From JBICHM01 sp043101835 (GTDB lineage Bacteria; Planctomycetota; Phycisphaerae; Phycisphaerales; UBA1924), in assembly GCA_043101835.1 (NCBI GenBank), contig JBICHM010000149.1, positions 1-7,739 of the forward strand: a DNA stretch of 7,739 nt. Reading direction: 5' to 3'. Of this stretch, positions 6,877 to 7,739 are shown piece after piece. The position numbers and the translations under genes were made by a program. Under the pieces are notes generated by a model that saw only the letters and a list, made by a program, of their open reading frames with translations, ran no database searches and was not told the DNA's origin. Within the stretch, counting starts at the first letter, position 1; every line of letters starts with the position of its first letter.

Positions 6877-6894
6877 CGACTTTCCGTTGCATCC
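6869..6894. repeat. Perfect 10-bp inverted repeat upstream of the repressor operators
   Basis: GGATGCAACG (6869-6878) and CGTTGCATCC (6885-6894) are exact reverse complements with a 6-base loop. The element starts one base after operator 2 and ends 38 bases past the LuxR-type gene's stop on the minus strand. It could terminate that gene (no T run follows) or be a binding site for a second regulator; one arm contains the proposed -35 box. Confidence 0.6.
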
Positions 6895-6932
6895 AAATCA
6901 TCGAGGGTTTCTCCCTGAATATGCGCCGGTCG

Positions 6933-7160
6933 TCAGGCCGACTCGGAATGCGCCTCGAAGCCGGGCTCGCCCGATCGCGCCTGCATCACGAGTCGGACGA
7001 GGGCGGCGACATTCGGCGCGTCGAGTTTTCGCATGATGTTCGTGCGATGGAACTCGACCGTCTTCTCGGCGCGCTTCAGCGACGCCGCGATCTGCTTCGT
7101 GGACTGCCCGCTGATGACGAGTTCGAGAATCTCCCGCTCGCGATCCGTCAGCCCGGCGAG
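6933..7160 (-). pseudogene. LuxR/FixJ-type response regulator, C-terminal DNA-binding domain only (cut at junction)
   Basis: The last 75 residues are a clear GerE/LuxR helix-turn-helix domain: LTDREREILELV (residues 4-15 of the fragment), STKQIAASL (20-28), then the recognition helix region KTVEFHRTNIMRKL (33-46), ending TGA at 6933-6935. The KTVE-x-HR-x-NIM-x-K pattern is that of FixJ/NarL-family two-component response regulators, which activate transcription when a receiver domain is phosphorylated. The receiver domain and start codon are missing because the sequence changes source at about 7160; in this frame a stop codon appears at 7164-7166. The gene is therefore probably intact in its real genome and only truncated here. 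Its target is unknown. A 185-base gap with its own operators separates it from the repressor, so it is likely a separate transcription unit. Confidence 0.88.
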
Positions 7161-7163
7161 CCT
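7160..7163. other. Chimeric junction between two source genomes
   Basis: Left of this point the minus strand codes without a break for a LuxR-type domain in GC-rich DNA; right of it the plus strand codes for the conserved end of SecY in AT-richer DNA. The last conserved LuxR-type codon ends at 7160 and the first conserved SecY codon (Phe of F-T-F-F-Y-T-A) begins at 7163. Both genes are cut mid-domain within a few bases, with no insertion sequence, integrase site or repeat at the break. This fits an assembly or library chimera. Confidence 0.88.
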
Positions 7164-7528
7164 TCACCTTTTTCTATACTGCCATCGCGATCAACCCTAA
7201 AGAAATGGCTGATACAATGAAGCGTCAGGGTGGATTTATTCCTGGTGTACGCCCGGGTAAGCAAACAGTAGAATTTATTGACAATATTTTGACTAAGATC
7301 ACTCTTCCGGGATCTATCTTTTTATCCTTCGTTGCGATCTTACCGGCTATTGCCGTTGGATTGTTCGGAGTAACACCTGGTTTTGCCCTCTTTTATGGAG
7401 GAACCAGTTTGTTGATCATTGTGGGTGTAGCATTAGATACTTTACAACAGATCGAAAGTCATTTGATGATGAGACACTACGATGGATTCATGAAGACAGG
7501 TCGTATTAAAGGCCGAAGAAGAGCATAG
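7163..7528 (+). CDS. secY: Protein translocase subunit SecY, C-terminal fragment
   Basis: About 121 residues of the SecY C-terminus, part of the SecYEG channel that moves proteins through the cytoplasmic membrane. Recognisable parts: FTFFYTAI at the start, NPKEMAD, then GGFIPGVRPGKQT, a near-invariant SecY segment, the ninth membrane helix (around LPGSIFLSFVAILPAIAVGL), FYGGTSLLIIVGVALD for the tenth helix, and a basic cytoplasmic tail ending GRIKGRRRA. Full-length SecY is about 430-450 residues, so roughly the first three quarters are missing, cut at the junction. An ATG at 7205 lies in frame but is internal, not the real start. The map gene follows after two bases. The codon use and AT content differ strongly from the left part of the window and suit Bacteroidota. 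Confidence 0.95.
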   Translation, partial: FTFFYTAIAINPKEMADTMKRQGGFIPGVRPGKQTVEFIDNILTKITLPGSIFLSFVAILPAIAVGLFGVTPGFALFYGGTSLLIIVGVALDTLQQIESHLMMRHYDGFMKTGRIKGRRRA

Positions 7529-7530
7529 TA

Positions 7531-7739
7531 ATGATTTACCTGAAAAGTGAATCTGAAATTGAGAAGATGCGTGAAAGTGCACTCATCGTCTCAAGAACAT
7601 TAGCGGAAGTCGGTAAACATATCGAGCCCGGTGTTCAAACAGGTAAACTTGACAGGATCGCAGAAGATTATATTGCCAAAGAAAAAGGAAGGCCTGCATT
7701 TAAAGGTTATGGTCCTAAAGGCAATGAGTTTCCTGCAAC
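7531..7739 (+). CDS. map: Type I methionine aminopeptidase, N-terminal part (runs off the window)
   Basis: The first 69 residues of MetAP type I, which removes the starting methionine from new proteins in the cytoplasm. The fragment begins MIYLKSESEIEKMRESA, then the helix LIVSRTLAEVGKHIEPGV followed by TGKLDRIAEDYI, all typical of the family, and ends GRPAFKGYGPKGNEFPA, where the family usually has a P-x-F-xx-Y-xx-FP-x-S pattern; the window stops before the metal ligands. The start ATG is 2 bases after the secY stop, with purine-rich GAAGAAGAG upstream. The order secY then map is the conserved one in Bacteroidota and many Gram-positive bacteria, where infA and rpmJ often follow. Confidence 0.93.
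   Translation, partial: MIYLKSESEIEKMRESALIVSRTLAEVGKHIEPGVQTGKLDRIAEDYIAKEKGRPAFKGYGPKGNEFPA

Noticed and set aside
6898..7167. Minus-strand 89-codon frame with a GTG at the junction
   Set aside because: It starts within the chimeric join and is in a different frame from the clear LuxR-type helix-turn-helix domain, which is the real coding frame.
6615..7220. Plus-strand 201-codon frame crossing the junction
   Set aside because: It runs through the repressor antisense, the operators and the junction into out-of-frame secY; no coherent protein.
7160..7739. Horizontal transfer of secY-map into the GC-rich genome
   Set aside because: The fragment starts in the middle of secY and disrupts a regulator gene, with no mobile element or repeat at the break; a chimera is simpler.
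1..7739. CRISPR arrays, tRNA or rRNA genes, insertion sequences
   Set aside because: None seen. The only regular repetition is the in-frame heptad coding and the duplicated domain inside the M56 gene, plus TPR periodicity.

Overview
The window joins two unrelated pieces of DNA. Positions 1 to about 7160 are very GC-rich, with all genes on the minus strand. The gene content (a BlaI-type repressor coupled to an M56 membrane peptidase carrying a CCDAWV motif, beside a large exported TPR protein) and the codon use suggest a high-GC bacterium, most likely Planctomycetota (perhaps Phycisphaerae). That placement is inference from protein style, not a marker gene. From about 7161 to the end the DNA is much more AT-rich (26 G+C in the 60 bases of 7621-7680) and runs on the plus strand as the 3' end of secY followed by the 5' part of map. 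This is the ribosomal-protein/secretion operon order of Bacteroidota. The change falls inside both a LuxR-type gene and secY, so it is best read as an assembly or cloning chimera, not biology.

Layout on the minus strand, in transcription order: (1) the truncated C-terminal DNA-binding domain of a FixJ/NarL-type response regulator (7160-6933). (2) A 185-base control region with a perfect 10-bp inverted repeat and two BlaI-type operator dyads over a possible promoter. (3) A BlaI/MecI-family repressor with a GTG start at 6747. (4) An M56 (BlaR1-like) membrane metallopeptidase starting at 6329, overlapping the repressor gene by 14 bases. (5) A 160-base gap with a strong hairpin. (6) A 1051-residue exported TPR protein (3238-83). 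(7) A short tail with a hairpin at 15-43.

The repressor, peptidase and operators form a complete autoregulated signalling unit of the BlaI-BlaR1 kind. The penicillin-binding sensor of BlaR1 is missing. In its place are a duplicated domain of about 55 residues, a His/Asp/Glu-rich segment, and a long alanine-heptad coiled coil, all predicted outside the cytoplasmic membrane. The neighbouring TPR protein is also exported, so it could be a partner or target in the same compartment. The signal sensed is unknown. This sensor architecture is the most interesting real biology here.
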